Below are positions 15,801-24,051 of a stretch of DNA of 64,000 nt, piece after piece. Numbering within the stretch: position 1 is the stretch's first letter; every line of letters begins with the position of its first letter. A program made the position numbers and the translations under genes. Origin of the DNA: a virus. Under the pieces are notes generated by a model, which was given only the letters and a program-made list of their open reading frames with translations, was not told the origin of the DNA and did not search any database. The stretch is taken from the IMG/VR virus record IMGVR_UViG_3300050821_009835, positions 124,001 through 188,000 of that record. One strand, 5' to 3'.

Positions 15801-15884
15801 TGGTACCTGGTGAGGGATTTGAACCCTCAAACCTTTCGGTACGGGTTTCTAAAACCCGCGTGTATGCCGTTCCACCAACCAGGC
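15801..15884 (-). tRNA. tRNA-Leu (TAG)
   Basis: A class II tRNA: acceptor GCCTGGT/ACCAGGT, anticodon stem CGGGT/ACCCG with loop TTTAGAA, T stem GAGGG/CCCTC and encoded CCA. Confidence 0.9.
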
Positions 15885-15969
15885 AAATTCATTGAGACCT
15901 ACCCGGCATCCGTCGTTCGCTAACGCACGTTCCGGCACCCTTACGAGCGGCTTGACCCGGTCTCAAATT

Positions 15970-16055
15970 TGGTGCATCCGAGAGGAATCGAACCTCCACC
16001 CCATTGCTGGGACTGGCACCTCAAGCCAGCGCGGCTTCCTTTACGCCACGGGTGC
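15970..16055 (-). tRNA. tRNA-Leu (GAG)
   Basis: A class II tRNA: acceptor GCACCCG/CGGATGC with one mismatch, anticodon stem CTGGC/GCCAG with loop TTGAGGT, variable arm CCCAGCAATGGG, T stem GGAGG/CCTCT and encoded CCA. Confidence 0.88.
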
Positions 16056-16066
16056 AAACTTAAGTT

Positions 16067-16146
16067 TGGTGCGCAAGGTGGGCTTCGAACCCACAAATCC
16101 GCTGATTCTGAATCAACGAGGTATTCCAAATTCCCGTCACTTGCGC
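16067..16146 (-). tRNA. tRNA-Leu (CAG), short variable region
   Basis: The acceptor GCGCAAG/CTTGCGC, anticodon stem GTTGA/TCAGC with loop TTCAGAA, T stem GTGGG/CCCAC and encoded CCA are clear. The variable region is only about six bases, unlike the class II arms of the other leucine tRNAs here, so charging identity is less certain. Confidence 0.75.
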
Positions 16147-16159
16147 GAACATCTAAATC

Positions 16160-16249
16160 TGGTGGCGCATATAGGATTCGAACCTATTCAGGCCGCTAGG
16201 GCCACGAGTTTTACAGACTCGCGAGACTCTCCCACTTCCCCGATACGCC
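16160..16249 (-). tRNA. tRNA-Tyr (GTA)
   Basis: The acceptor GGCGTAT/ATGCGCC, anticodon stem CGAGT/ACTCG with loop CTGTAAA, long variable arm GGCCCTAGCGGCC, T stem ATAGG/CCTAT and encoded CCA fit. It is the first tRNA transcribed in cluster 1. Confidence 0.92.
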
Positions 16250-16262
16250 ATATTCCGAACAA

Positions 16263-16288
16263 TAAAAATGCCGACCATTAAGGTCGGC
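16263..16288 (-). terminator. Intrinsic terminator
   Basis: On the minus strand GCCGACC-TTAAT-GGTCGGC is followed by ATTTTTATT. It lies 25 bases after the stop of the small gene at 16314-16388 and just before tRNA cluster 1. Confidence 0.75.
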
Positions 16289-16313
16289 TGCTTTCCTCTA
16301 ATCTACGTCTCTG

Positions 16314-16388
16314 TTATCCGACGCAGACCTCGGCGCAGCCGCTGGTAAGCAGTAAATATAGATACAAGTTGGCTGCGATATTCTTCAT
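16314..16388 (-). CDS. 24-residue lipoprotein-like peptide
   Basis: The ATG at 16388 lies 7 bases after an AGTATTA motif, and the stop is followed by an intrinsic terminator, so it forms a self-contained unit. The peptide MKNIAANLYLYLLLTSGCAE is basic then hydrophobic and ends in a lipobox-like LTSGC, followed by VCVG. It may be a mini-lipoprotein or leader peptide. There is no classical Shine-Dalgarno, so translation would be from a very short leader. Confidence 0.4.
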   Translation of the reverse strand: MKNIAANLYLYLLLTSGCAEVCVG

Positions 16389-16395
16389 ATTGATA

Positions 16396-16402
16396 TAATA
16401 CT
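16396..16402 (-). promoter_or_regulatory. AGTATTA motif before the mini-lipoprotein
   Basis: The motif CTAGTATTATATCAAT directly precedes the ATG at 16388. It is the recurrent start-proximal motif described in the findings. Confidence 0.4.
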
Positions 16403-16421
16403 AGGAAGTTAAGAATTTCAG

Positions 16422-16780
16422 CTAAATTAGCGATTCCGCATATCGGCGCAGGACGGCGGCGAGTTTCGGTGGGTCTTTGCGAAGCTGGAAATTGTACCAG
16501 TCGTGCCACGAGTCCCAGTCCATGCTCATGAACGGCGCGAGCGAATCGCGCATGACATAGAATGCCTGAAGATGTTGACCGTAATAGTTTTTCTCGGACT
16601 GACCAGCCCGTCGCTCCTCATGGAGCTGAACGACTGGTCAAGTTGAACAACCGGGCGGCGGCGGATAGAACGGTCTGTACCCACCATTGTAGAAGCTATA
16701 GCGAGAGCCTCAGCTGCTGTGAGTTTAGGATCGGTTGCCGCTACATAAGGTTTGGGCGATTTGCGACGAGGAACTGCCAT
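16422..16780 (-). pseudogene. Hypothetical gene with apparent frameshift
   Basis: The first frame starts at 16780 (MAVPRRKSPKPYVAATDPK) and is coherent for about 50 residues. The remainder of the expected protein is in the -1 frame from about 16640 to a TAG at 16422; there it reads RAGQSEKNYYGQHLQAFYVM and continues as an aromatic, charged helix-rich chain. The switch lies between about 16620 and 16640. One frameshift would give about 119 residues. It is a mutation, an assembly error or two overlapping genes. No family is recognised. Confidence 0.45.
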
Positions 16781-16784
16781 TGGT

Positions 16785-17258
16785 CTAAACTACGGCGGGC
16801 AGGAGGGATTTGACTAATTGTTGACCTTCTGGGAGTAACGTCGTTTCGGCTACATCAAAAATTTCGGGAACGTGAACGATTAGCTTAGATTCATCTTTAT
16901 GGGGATCGTGTATTTTGACACCGTCCATATAGAAATGCTCGTCCAACTCATGCAACTCAAATCGTCGAAGCATGTTGTAAATTGCACGTCCATGCAAGTC
17001 CATGTCCATGTCTGCAAAAAGAGTTGGCCCAGGAAGACCCAAATCGATAAGATTACCTGTAACGGTATCCTTGACCTTGACCGTCAAAAAGATGAAAATT
17101 GAAGAATCATCACGGTATAAGTCCATCCTCTTGTAATCTTTTTGCAATGTCCAAGTGCAGTCTCTTTGCCGATACTCCATCCGTTCCAACAGATCTTTCA
17201 AGCGAGCTGCTAGGGGACTCACTTGATGGAGATGATCCGGCTCGCAAATCACTTTCAT
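16785..17258 (-). CDS. Hypothetical protein
   Basis: This 157-residue protein has an alpha/beta pattern with a central DSSIFIFLTVKVKDTVTG sheet and a C-terminal LIVHVPEIFDVAE strand. No family is recognised. Its first 50 codons overlap the end of the 427-residue gene in another frame; an internal start at residue 32 would reduce the overlap. It is probably co-transcribed with its neighbours. Confidence 0.55.
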   Translation of the reverse strand: MKVICEPDHLHQVSPLAARLKDLLERMEYRQRDCTWTLQKDYKRMDLYRDDSSIFIFLTVKVKDTVTGNLIDLGLPGPTLFADMDMDLHGRAIYNMLRRFELHELDEHFYMDGVKIHDPHKDESKLIVHVPEIFDVAETTLLPEGQQLVKSLLPAVV

Positions 17259-18393
17259 GCTGTTTGATACTGAATTTTCCCTTCAGACTGCGAATTCTAG
17301 CCGCTTCGATAGGGTTGGCAAGCTTGGCACAAATCTCAATCAATTCATCTGCAGATTCTAATTCTGTGACTGTTGGATTGACGGCTTCGTCTTCTGCGCG
17401 AACTCGGCTTCCTAATTGAATTTGCAAACAACCATACTGAGCTTGCAGTTTGCGCAGTATGTTAACCACGACCTGATTATCCTTATCCATCACCACCATT
17501 AGAGAATTCATACGGGGCAGAATAGTTAGGATCGATTTAGTTACATCAATAGCTCCAAAAATCTCATACACCAATTTACGAGCAAAGAGAACATCGTGCA
17601 AAATTTCTCCACCAGATTTAGAGACGAATGGATACTCAATTCCGTCTGCCCAAAACCAGGTTCCGCTCTTTTGGGTCTCAGCCGCGACATTAGGAAACCC
17701 CGGCCCGGTATCACGTCGTGCCATAAGTGGACTTGTGCCTGGCGACCAAATGAGATAGTAAACTTCGAGTTGAGATAAAACGCGCAAGTACTTATCTGCG
17801 CCCATGCCGAGCATGCTTACGTTGTTACTGTCCGCAAATGCAGGAGTTTTTCCCATCGGAGAAACACGGAAGCTGATTGCAGGCGTAAAGTTGGTGATAA
17901 TTTTAAGGGAACGAATGGTGCTGAGATACAAATTGAACGCATTTTCTTGCTGAGTCAACGGAATCTTTACCATCGTGTCTGCTGCACCGAGCGGGCGCTC
18001 TCCAGGTCGCAACAGAGTTGATTGCTTTTTCTTCCACTCTTTTTCAATTCTTTGGATTTCTTTTTGGGCATCGGCTGTTTGGTAAGCCATGCCATTGTAA
18101 TGCTGAAGGTTAAGTAGAATTTGACTGAAGATATTATAATCCAACAACGGGTGCAGCAATTTCAAAACACAATGGCGATCATATCCTGTCGGCTCAACCT
18201 TGACCGCTGGCCCTGCCTCCATCCAGCAGTCCCGAAACATGTGATAAAGTATAGCCTGCCAGTGATCTGTACGACTAAATGGGACATGAGAAAGCCGCTT
18301 CTCCCATTCTGCCCTCATCGTTTCTTCAGATTTCCAAACTTCTAATATCCGTTTTTTAAAACAATTCGCAACCTTCTGATAGATTTCTTGCAT
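17110..18393 (-). CDS. Hypothetical 427-residue protein
   Basis: This large unrecognised protein has a helical N-terminal third (residues 1-130), a beta-rich centre, and an alternating hydrophobic segment near 300 (ILTILPRMNSLMVVMDKDNQ). Its last 50 residues are low-complexity (SSPSSESPSSS) and overlap the next gene out of frame. A frameshift near the end, or a true overlap, cannot be distinguished. It lies in the early-gene operon before the metallophosphoesterase. Confidence 0.6.
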   Translation of the reverse strand: MQEIYQKVANCFKKRILEVWKSEETMRAEWEKRLSHVPFSRTDHWQAILYHMFRDCWMEAGPAVKVEPTGYDRHCVLKLLHPLLDYNIFSQILLNLQHYNGMAYQTADAQKEIQRIEKEWKKKQSTLLRPGERPLGAADTMVKIPLTQQENAFNLYLSTIRSLKIITNFTPAISFRVSPMGKTPAFADSNNVSMLGMGADKYLRVLSQLEVYYLIWSPGTSPLMARRDTGPGFPNVAAETQKSGTWFWADGIEYPFVSKSGGEILHDVLFARKLVYEIFGAIDVTKSILTILPRMNSLMVVMDKDNQVVVNILRKLQAQYGCLQIQLGSRVRAEDEAVNPTVTELESADELIEICAKLANPIEAARIRSLKGKFSIKQHESDLRAGSSPSSESPSSSLERSVGTDGVSAKRLHLDIAKRLQEDGLIP

Positions 18394-18577
18394 CCGCGAC
18401 TCCCAACAATTCGTACAGTTTTCTTGTTATCCATAAGTGTCTTTGGTAATGACTTTGCAGGATTGAAGAAGTTATAGGCAAAACAGGAAAAGACTTGCAG
18501 CAAATCGGGCACACGTGGGTCGTCCTCGGCTTAATCACAACCCTACTTTTCGCTGCCCTTTGATTGAAGATTTCCAT
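18356..18577 (-). CDS. Small C2H2-type zinc protein
   Basis: This 73-residue protein contains HVCPICCKSFPV followed by HYQRH 20 residues later, a C2H2-like zinc finger. It overlaps the preceding metallophosphoesterase by 43 bases and the following gene by 38. A GGGAAG element sits just before the ATG. DNA or RNA binding is inferred from the finger alone. Confidence 0.5.
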   Translation of the reverse strand: MEIFNQRAAKSRVVIKPRTTHVCPICCKSFPVLPITSSILQSHYQRHLWITRKLYELLGVADARNLSEGCELF

Positions 18578-19263
18578 GCTTCCCAGAGAGGAATCTTTTC
18601 CTTCATTCGTTTAATGACTGTTTCAATACTCACCGGGTAGAAATTGTTTGGATCCACACCGCAGTCCATAGACAACCACTGATATTGCGTATGATGACAA
18701 TGCGGGCAAGTATTGTCTTCTGGTAAGGCTCCGTGGCTATGCCCGTAGAGCTGCCAGACCCCTTTGTGGCTACCATGCCAGACACGCATAGAATAATGAC
18801 ACAACGTGATATGCGGCGTATCCCAGCCAGCAGGTTTAATTCGGATTAGATCTTTCATCCACACAAAACAATCAGGAATCTCAGCAGCCACCTGATCGTG
18901 ATTCCCGTAGATGAAGTAGAAATTTCCATTCATCTGATAACGAGTTTCTCGAGCCAATGCTGGCTTAACTTTGAGAAACATATCTCCTAATTCATAGACA
19001 AGATCGCCTTTTTCAACAACTTCATTATGATTGTCGATGATGCGCTTGTTCATGTCCCAGATGTTTGCAAACATGGGACGTGGAGGGGCTTCAGTCTGCA
19101 CCATTTTCGCTTGGCAGCATGAGGTGAGTCCGTCAGGTTCAGAAGTCTTAATAGGACGTTTACAGGCAACGCAACCGCGTTTTCCTCTTACCAACATCTC
19201 GTGAAACAGATGCTTGTCCCCCGAAAACCATATCATCGGGATTCCTCGATTTACGTTCGCCAT
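18535..19263 (-). CDS. Calcineurin-like metallophosphoesterase
   Basis: This 242-residue protein has the metallophosphoesterase motifs in order: WFSGDKHLFH (D-x-H), VYELGDMF, FIYGNHDQ near residue 122, and LYGHSHG near 177. An inserted Cys-rich loop (CVACKRPI ... SCCQAK, residues 31-53) probably binds zinc. Family members hydrolyse phosphodiesters in nucleotides or nucleic acids. A GGTATTAGACAAAT motif lies just before the ATG, inside the upstream gene. Substrate unknown; a 2',3'-cyclic or RNA-end role is possible given the tRNA-rich genome. Confidence 0.82.
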   Translation of the reverse strand: MANVNRGIPMIWFSGDKHLFHEMLVRGKRGCVACKRPIKTSEPDGLTSCCQAKMVQTEAPPRPMFANIWDMNKRIIDNHNEVVEKGDLVYELGDMFLKVKPALARETRYQMNGNFYFIYGNHDQVAAEIPDCFVWMKDLIRIKPAGWDTPHITLCHYSMRVWHGSHKGVWQLYGHSHGALPEDNTCPHCHHTQYQWLSMDCGVDPNNFYPVSIETVIKRMKEKIPLWEAWKSSIKGQRKVGL

Positions 19264-19489
19264 ATTTGTCTAATACCTTTTCAAGCAATGAACGGGACAA
19301 AGGAGGAACATCCATAGCATCAGCAATACAGGCGTCCAAATGAAACAGGGCCATACCTGCACCTAACACTTTTCCCAATGCTGACTTACGATATTTTAAT
19401 TCGTAGATGCCAACAGAAAACATCGCCAAATGCCAGACGCTTTTATACGCACGCTCCGTTTGTAGATCTTTTCTCATGAGATTCTCCAA
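19160..19489 (-). CDS. Hypothetical protein
   Basis: This 109-residue protein is helical in its first 80 residues (SVWHLAMFSVGIYELKYRKS). The last 30 residues overlap the metallophosphoesterase start and look like out-of-frame read-through, so a 3' frameshift or natural overlap is possible. No family is recognised. Confidence 0.5.
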   Translation of the reverse strand: MENLMRKDLQTERAYKSVWHLAMFSVGIYELKYRKSALGKVLGAGMALFHLDACIADAMDVPPLSRSLLEKVLDKYGERKSRNPDDMVFGGQASVSRDVGKRKTRLRCL

Positions 19490-19637
19490 TAGAACGTTCC
19501 CAATCCTTGCGGAATGCTCGCTCTATAAAGAATCCATTCAGTCTTAAAACTACCACAACAAGCGCAATCAAAGCTAGAAACGCCAGAGAAGGCCAAGCAA
19601 GCGGAGACCAAGGATAGAATTTCATAAACCAGGGCAC
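19443..19637 (-). CDS. Single-pass membrane protein
   Basis: This 64-residue protein has one strong transmembrane segment (WPSLAFLALIALVVVVL) followed by a basic and acidic tail. It overlaps the SbcD-like gene by 16 bases upstream and the next gene downstream by 47. The function is unknown. Confidence 0.5.
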   Translation of the reverse strand: MPWFMKFYPWSPLAWPSLAFLALIALVVVVLRLNGFFIERAFRKDWERSIGESHEKRSTNGACV

Positions 19638-20632
19638 AGCTCCAAAGCAAGATCAAGTGTTGGTTTATCATCACCAGCTAACGCAATAAGCACATCGCGT
19701 GGCTCAGATGTAGCTACGTTGCTTACGGCTTCGTCCATAGACTGAAAGAAGTCCGTAATGTTCTCCAGTTTACCCACGGTCTCCATTCCTTTGTCTGCTG
19801 TACGAAATGCAACATCTAAAGGCTTTGTGGGAATGGGAACTTCTCGGGGACGATATGCACCTTTTTCCGTGAATCGAAGAACCGTAGCAACTACCGGGTG
19901 ACCGTCTTCGTCTGTAGGTAAAGCCGCCCGTGCTAGGGATCCTAGCTGAACATGGGTCACATTTCCCACTTCATTTATGCCAGCCCGGCTATGATCGTGG
20001 CCCCAAAGCAGAAAATCATAATCACAATCCGCAACCTCATTATACCCAATTTTAGTCGCCCCCCATAGTGAGCCGCGTTCACCAAGTGCCCCATATTGAT
20101 GAACGATTCCAACACGATACTTCGCCAGCGCGGTGCGGAGCGGAGCGTTTAGGATACGCTCAAGAGTTTTCAAACCATCATGTTCATACGGGAAGGCGTC
20201 GACTAATACCCCGAAAGTTTCTGTCTTATTTACAAAAAGAATGGACTGTTTAGTCAGGTCATGATACACCCCGGCTGCGATAAGAATTCCAAGAGGAGAA
20301 TCGGGTAGTGTGGACATTTTGTCCCACTGAATGTCATGATTTCCCACTGCCCCTATCACGACTCCCTCTGGAAAAGACCCGAATATTCGGGTAATTTTTT
20401 CAATCAAAGAACAGGAGTTTCCAGGATGTTTGGGCTGCTTATAATGGAAACAATCCCCTCCAAAAAGGGCCACTCCATCCACCTTAAAACAGAGGTCTTT
20501 AACAAAATTCACCTTATCTAGGATGGCTTGTTGGTAGTCGTCTCTTCTTCTCCCAATAGGAATGGCAGATAAATGAGCATCTGTGAAAAACACAAAATTT
20601 ATCTCATTCGATGGTAGGATTTTAACCAGCAT
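19622..20632 (-). CDS. SbcD/Mre11-like nuclease
   Basis: This 336-residue metallophosphoesterase shows FFTDAHLS (D-x-H), ALFGGDCFHY, IGAVGNHD near residue 97, VGIVHQYGA, and FLLWGHDHSR near residue 213. This layout and a C-terminal capping region fit the SbcD/Mre11 family (T4 gp47-like), which processes double-strand DNA ends with an SbcC/Rad50 partner. The partner is probably the ATPase at 22374-23537. Together with the RecA-like and RuvC-like proteins it indicates recombination-dependent replication. Confidence 0.85.
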   Translation of the reverse strand: MLVKILPSNEINFVFFTDAHLSAIPIGRRRDDYQQAILDKVNFVKDLCFKVDGVALFGGDCFHYKQPKHPGNSCSLIEKITRIFGSFPEGVVIGAVGNHDIQWDKMSTLPDSPLGILIAAGVYHDLTKQSILFVNKTETFGVLVDAFPYEHDGLKTLERILNAPLRTALAKYRVGIVHQYGALGERGSLWGATKIGYNEVADCDYDFLLWGHDHSRAGINEVGNVTHVQLGSLARAALPTDEDGHPVVATVLRFTEKGAYRPREVPIPTKPLDVAFRTADKGMETVGKLENITDFFQSMDEAVSNVATSEPRDVLIALAGDDKPTLDLALELCPGL

Positions 20633-21054
20633 TAGACTGGAACATCTTCTGGCTCCGTGTTAGTCACGGTATAAGTCCCATCTTCTTCAGGAATAACAAA
20701 CCAGATAGGTAGGCCAAATTTCTCGGCAATCTTACGCTCTGCCTTTACACCAGTTGAAATTGAAAAGCCGGGAATAGTAAGAATCCACATTTCCGAGCAG
20801 CGAGAAAGGATGCATTCATCAAAATTTGCCCAGAACTCCCACTCAATAGGCAGAATACAACGTTCCGCGATCGGATGAGTATGAGCAATTGGAGAATAGA
20901 AATGGCGACCATCTTTGATATTATTCATCAGCCAACCCATACAGTCTACGGCCTTGTGGAATCTAACAGTCCACATCTCCTTATCTTTGTGAGTGTAGGG
21001 AGAAGCCAGATAGATCAGTTTACCAAAGAACTCTGGTTGTTGAGCGATATTCAT
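20632..21054 (-). CDS. DUF1937 / nucleoside 2-deoxyribosyltransferase-like protein
   Basis: This 140-residue protein begins with LIYLASPYTHKDKEM and continues with a Rossmann-like fold, an IAERCILPIEWEFW segment and CSEMWILTIPGFSIS..GVKAE, the pattern of DUF1937 and related deoxyribosyltransferase-like enzymes. It shares one base with the stop of the SbcD gene. It likely handles nucleosides or nucleotides; the exact reaction is not known. Confidence 0.75.
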   Translation of the reverse strand: MNIAQQPEFFGKLIYLASPYTHKDKEMWTVRFHKAVDCMGWLMNNIKDGRHFYSPIAHTHPIAERCILPIEWEFWANFDECILSRCSEMWILTIPGFSISTGVKAERKIAEKFGLPIWFVIPEEDGTYTVTNTEPEDVPV

Positions 21055-21530
21055 TAGGCCTCTCTAGGTTTAGGCTTAATACTTCGAATGTGGCGAAACG
21101 CAACTCCTGCCTCCTGAAACATCTTCATCGCCTCTTTGTAATCTTCAGCGTATTTTTCGTTATTGAGATCCGGCATAAGCCCCACAAGATTTTTGATGCC
21201 ACACTGACAAAGAGCGGCGGCGCAAGGCCCACAGGGAAATCCGTGATCACCATTTAAATAAACAGTTCCACCCGTGAGAGAAATTCCAACACGTGAAGCA
21301 TTGAAGATAGCATTCTTTTCTGCGTGGATAGTCCAGATGTATTTTAATGGGCGTTCAGATCTTTCTTCAACTGTATCATCCACCCCACGCGGGAAACCAT
21401 TATAACCAACCGTAAGAATTTCTCGACTCGGGCCAATAATAACACAGCCAACTTTGGTGGTGTCTTTGCTCCAACTAGCAATCATCGCGGCCATGTCCAT
21501 CAACCGCTGATCCCAAAGACTCATCCCCAT
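21054..21530 (-). CDS. Deoxycytidylate (dCMP) deaminase
   Basis: This 158-residue protein has the cytidine-deaminase zinc motifs: IHAEKNAIF near residue 78 (His and catalytic Glu) and PCGPCAAALCQ near residue 104. Length and the GCVIIGPSREILTVGYNGFP opening match dCMP deaminases such as ComEB. It converts dCMP to dUMP, the substrate for thymidylate or hydroxymethyl-dUMP synthesis, which would feed the proposed thymine modification pathway at 58.2-61.2 kb. Confidence 0.92.
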   Translation of the reverse strand: MGMSLWDQRLMDMAAMIASWSKDTTKVGCVIIGPSREILTVGYNGFPRGVDDTVEERSERPLKYIWTIHAEKNAIFNASRVGISLTGGTVYLNGDHGFPCGPCAAALCQCGIKNLVGLMPDLNNEKYAEDYKEAMKMFQEAGVAFRHIRSIKPKPREA

Positions 21531-21533
21531 AGG

Positions 21534-22103
21534 CTATTCCTTGGAGTCGAGCTTACCCGTGATAGCTGGGTCAGGCTCACCAACTGCGGCTGTACCAATA
21601 CCAGGAATGCCATCGTCCTTATGAATCGGATCCGGTGTGACAACCGTTTTTTGAAGAGCGGCCTTAATCTCTCTTTTGGTCGACTTCGGGTTAGAAAGAA
21701 CTTGCTGCGCCTCAACCGGGACGGCTACAGAAACATGTTCCAATACAGAGATTGGGGGAGATCCAGCGGGACTGAATTTTTCGCCACTATCAGGTTCATC
21801 AAGAATCTTTTTGGCAGCAGAAACTCCTTCTACAACTGAGGGCAGCATAGTGAGTGCGCTCTCCAACGAAGGGCTAGTAGCTTGCTGGGCCGCCAACCCG
21901 GCTGTAACTTGCTCAACTTCCTCTTTTATGTGGTTAATTTGGCTAATATGCTTGGCATATTCTTCTGCCAAATCCTGACCCCAATACGTATAAGGAAAGA
22001 GAACTTGGGAAACAACTCCCTGTTGGTGAATAACATTAACGATATATGTTCCGTCACCTTGCTTTTCAACGGTTACATCCTTGACCGGGAAAATCTTCGA
22101 CAT
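21534..22103 (-). CDS. Hypothetical protein
   Basis: This 189-residue protein has a beta-rich start (VTVEKQGDGTYIVNVIHQ), a short helical region and a long Pro/Ser/Glu-rich C-terminal half that looks disordered. It lies between the coiled-coil protein and the deaminase. No family is recognised. Confidence 0.6.
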   Translation of the reverse strand: MSKIFPVKDVTVEKQGDGTYIVNVIHQQGVVSQVLFPYTYWGQDLAEEYAKHISQINHIKEEVEQVTAGLAAQQATSPSLESALTMLPSVVEGVSAAKKILDEPDSGEKFSPAGSPPISVLEHVSVAVPVEAQQVLSNPKSTKREIKAALQKTVVTPDPIHKDDGIPGIGTAAVGEPDPAITGKLDSKE

Positions 22104-22105
22104 AT

Positions 22106-22417
22106 TTATTTCTCCTGTAATGAATTGTACTCGGCGATTAATTCCTCGCCCGTTTTTAATTGTTCTTCCAAAGCGGTAACCTTTTCAGTTAATTGAGCCT
22201 GAATTTGTTGCGCCATAGTTTCAAGTTCTTCCGCCGAAAGGGCTTCTGGCTTTTCGATTCCTAATTCTCGCAACTTCTCTTGAGCATTCTCTAACTGACC
22301 TTCTTCACGCCCAATATCGCTGATGATCTGATCACGCTTGGTAGCGAAAATTTTGATCTGCTCTTGAACTTGCTTAAGATCCACAGATATGCTCCAACGG
22401 CTTCCCACACTTATCAC
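22106..22417 (-). CDS. Coiled-coil protein
   Basis: This 103-residue protein is almost entirely heptad-like helix (QVQEQIKIFATKRDQIISDI through the C-terminus). It overlaps the end of the SbcC-like gene by 44 bases in another frame. It could be an accessory to that ATPase or a detached piece of its coiled coil. Confidence 0.6.
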   Translation of the reverse strand: MISVGSRWSISVDLKQVQEQIKIFATKRDQIISDIGREEGQLENAQEKLRELGIEKPEALSAEELETMAQQIQAQLTEKVTALEEQLKTGEELIAEYNSLQEK

Positions 22418-23537
22418 AGAGACCGTTTTTTGTACACAATTCCTTAAGGTCGGTCTCTAACTGAATGAGTTCGACTTTTTTATCCACGACTCTCCGAATT
22501 ACCTGTGCAGCTTGACCCGTGTGTTTAATACTAGCCTGCAAGCTAATCGCGGCAGAGAGAATACTTTCCATTTCTCCAACAACAGCATTCAGTTTCCTCG
22601 CAGCAGCTTGCTCGTGCAAAGCTTCTAACTTCCCGGCTAAACTCGCGGTCTCATTGATGACTTTAGCATTACGACTGAGGTTGACAATATTGTTCCAACG
22701 ATTGATGGTTGCCTCAAGTTGAACATCCATATCTCGCAGTCGGAGCATGCGAATCTGCGAATGGATGGTACTTCGGAGATATGCCACCATATCCTGCAAC
22801 CGTTCTGCCTCTAAGGTGTCAGGTATGAATAGGGACGCTTGCAATCGTCGCAGAGGAACGAGTCGAGTCTTAGTAGAGGAAAGTTCCCGAAACCAAAAGC
22901 CTATCGTCTCCAATGAGCGTAGTTTTGGTTCTAGGGCTTTAATCCCCTTGTCTACCAAAATTCCTTTTGTAAAAATCTGCTCTAGATTTTCACAACGTTC
23001 CTCAGAATCGCCAATCTGCTCAGCTAATGTTTTAGCCTCACTATTCTTTTGGGTAACAAAGAGATTGGCTTGTTTCTTACCGTATTCCAGTTTCTCCGTT
23101 GAAGAGAAGGCTCCAAGAATAGTGTTTAGCTCTGTTGGCCCAGCACCTTCCAACATGAACTGCTCGCCAAACTGCGAAGCAAAGATCGGGTCGATCTTAT
23201 ACTCACCAACTTGAACTTCTCCAGCATTAAGATCTTTAAGAGCATCAGGAATACCCTTAGCCAGACTGGTATATTCACCTTTGTCTGTGAGGTATTTTGT
23301 AGAGCTGTTGGCTTTACGAACAGCTTTAATTGTCTTCCCTTCGTGCTCAAGGGTAAGTTCAAGTTGGTCTGCCCCTATACGGACACGCTGTTCGGGAATT
23401 TCGTTACGAATAAGACCTTTGAGGGCGCGGAAGATGGCACTCTTACCCGCAAAGGACGGGCCAATCATAACTACAAAACCGTCTAAATTCAGGGAGAACT
23501 CAGGCCAGGCTTGGAAATTTTTACCAGAGAATTTCAT
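22374..23537 (-). CDS. SbcC/Rad50-like ATPase, N-terminal half
   Basis: This 387-residue protein opens with MKFSGKNFQAWPEFSLNLDG and a Walker A GPSFAGKSAIF, as in SbcC/Rad50/RecF-type ATPases. Then comes a long helical coiled-coil region (about residues 150-360) and a terminal CDKCG that looks like a zinc hook. The C-terminal ATPase lobe (signature and Walker B) is absent. The following coiled-coil gene does not supply it either. It is either a truncated, trans-complemented enzyme or an RecF-like variant. Partnership with the SbcD-like nuclease is inferred. Confidence 0.75.
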   Translation of the reverse strand: MKFSGKNFQAWPEFSLNLDGFVVMIGPSFAGKSAIFRALKGLIRNEIPEQRVRIGADQLELTLEHEGKTIKAVRKANSSTKYLTDKGEYTSLAKGIPDALKDLNAGEVQVGEYKIDPIFASQFGEQFMLEGAGPTELNTILGAFSSTEKLEYGKKQANLFVTQKNSEAKTLAEQIGDSEERCENLEQIFTKGILVDKGIKALEPKLRSLETIGFWFRELSSTKTRLVPLRRLQASLFIPDTLEAERLQDMVAYLRSTIHSQIRMLRLRDMDVQLEATINRWNNIVNLSRNAKVINETASLAGKLEALHEQAAARKLNAVVGEMESILSAAISLQASIKHTGQAAQVIRRVVDKKVELIQLETDLKELCTKNGLCDKCGKPLEHICGS

Positions 23538-24043
23538 GAACTAAGAGGATTGCACCCCGGCGCTTCATTACGAAGTGCTTTAGTTTCTGGTCCCGGCAGC
23601 AGACAACCGTGTTGATTGGACAAATCGTTAAATGTCTTCAAACCCCCACCCAAGATAGGAAATTCACTAGATGAAACACCAGCCAATCGCTCAATATCGC
23701 TCGGGCGACCATAGATCATCAGTGCCCGAACAATCAAAGAAGCAACTTTAATCATACGGATGCGAACTGAGCCGCCATCCGGGGTAAAGTTGCTCATTGC
23801 TAGAGGAATTTCATCCCAATATTTCTTGGCAAAAACCCACCAATCACCTAAGGAGAAAGGGGAACCTGCTGGGCCTGTGGTTCCGGCATGGACATCCTGG
23901 TCTTTTACACCTTCGATAAGAGAAATCTTACGTTTGCCATCCTTACCGCCCCAACCCTTAGAATATTCTCCCTCCTTGCGGATGCAGTCAATCACTTCCT
24001 CAAAGGTCAGCCCGGTACCTAGTCCATTACGTGCTTCACTCAT
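23534..24043 (-). CDS. Hypothetical protein, paralogue A
   Basis: This 169-residue protein is clearly related to the product of 26536-27003: they share the LTFEEVIDCIRKE opening, the FTPDGGSVRIRMIKV segment, GRPSDIERLAG, SSSEFPILGGGLK and the ALRNEAPGCNPL ending. No family is recognised. The duplication flanks the RecA-like and RuvC-like genes, so a replication or recombination role is possible. Confidence 0.65.
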   Translation of the reverse strand: MSEARNGLGTGLTFEEVIDCIRKEGEYSKGWGGKDGKRKISLIEGVKDQDVHAGTTGPAGSPFSLGDWWVFAKKYWDEIPLAMSNFTPDGGSVRIRMIKVASLIVRALMIYGRPSDIERLAGVSSSEFPILGGGLKTFNDLSNQHGCLLPGPETKALRNEAPGCNPLSS

Positions 24044-24051
24044 AACTCCTC

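Noticed and set aside
19474-19674. 66-residue hydrophobic frame overlapping 19443-19637
   Set aside because: The alternative frame has a better membrane helix plus charged tail and fits the operon spacing.
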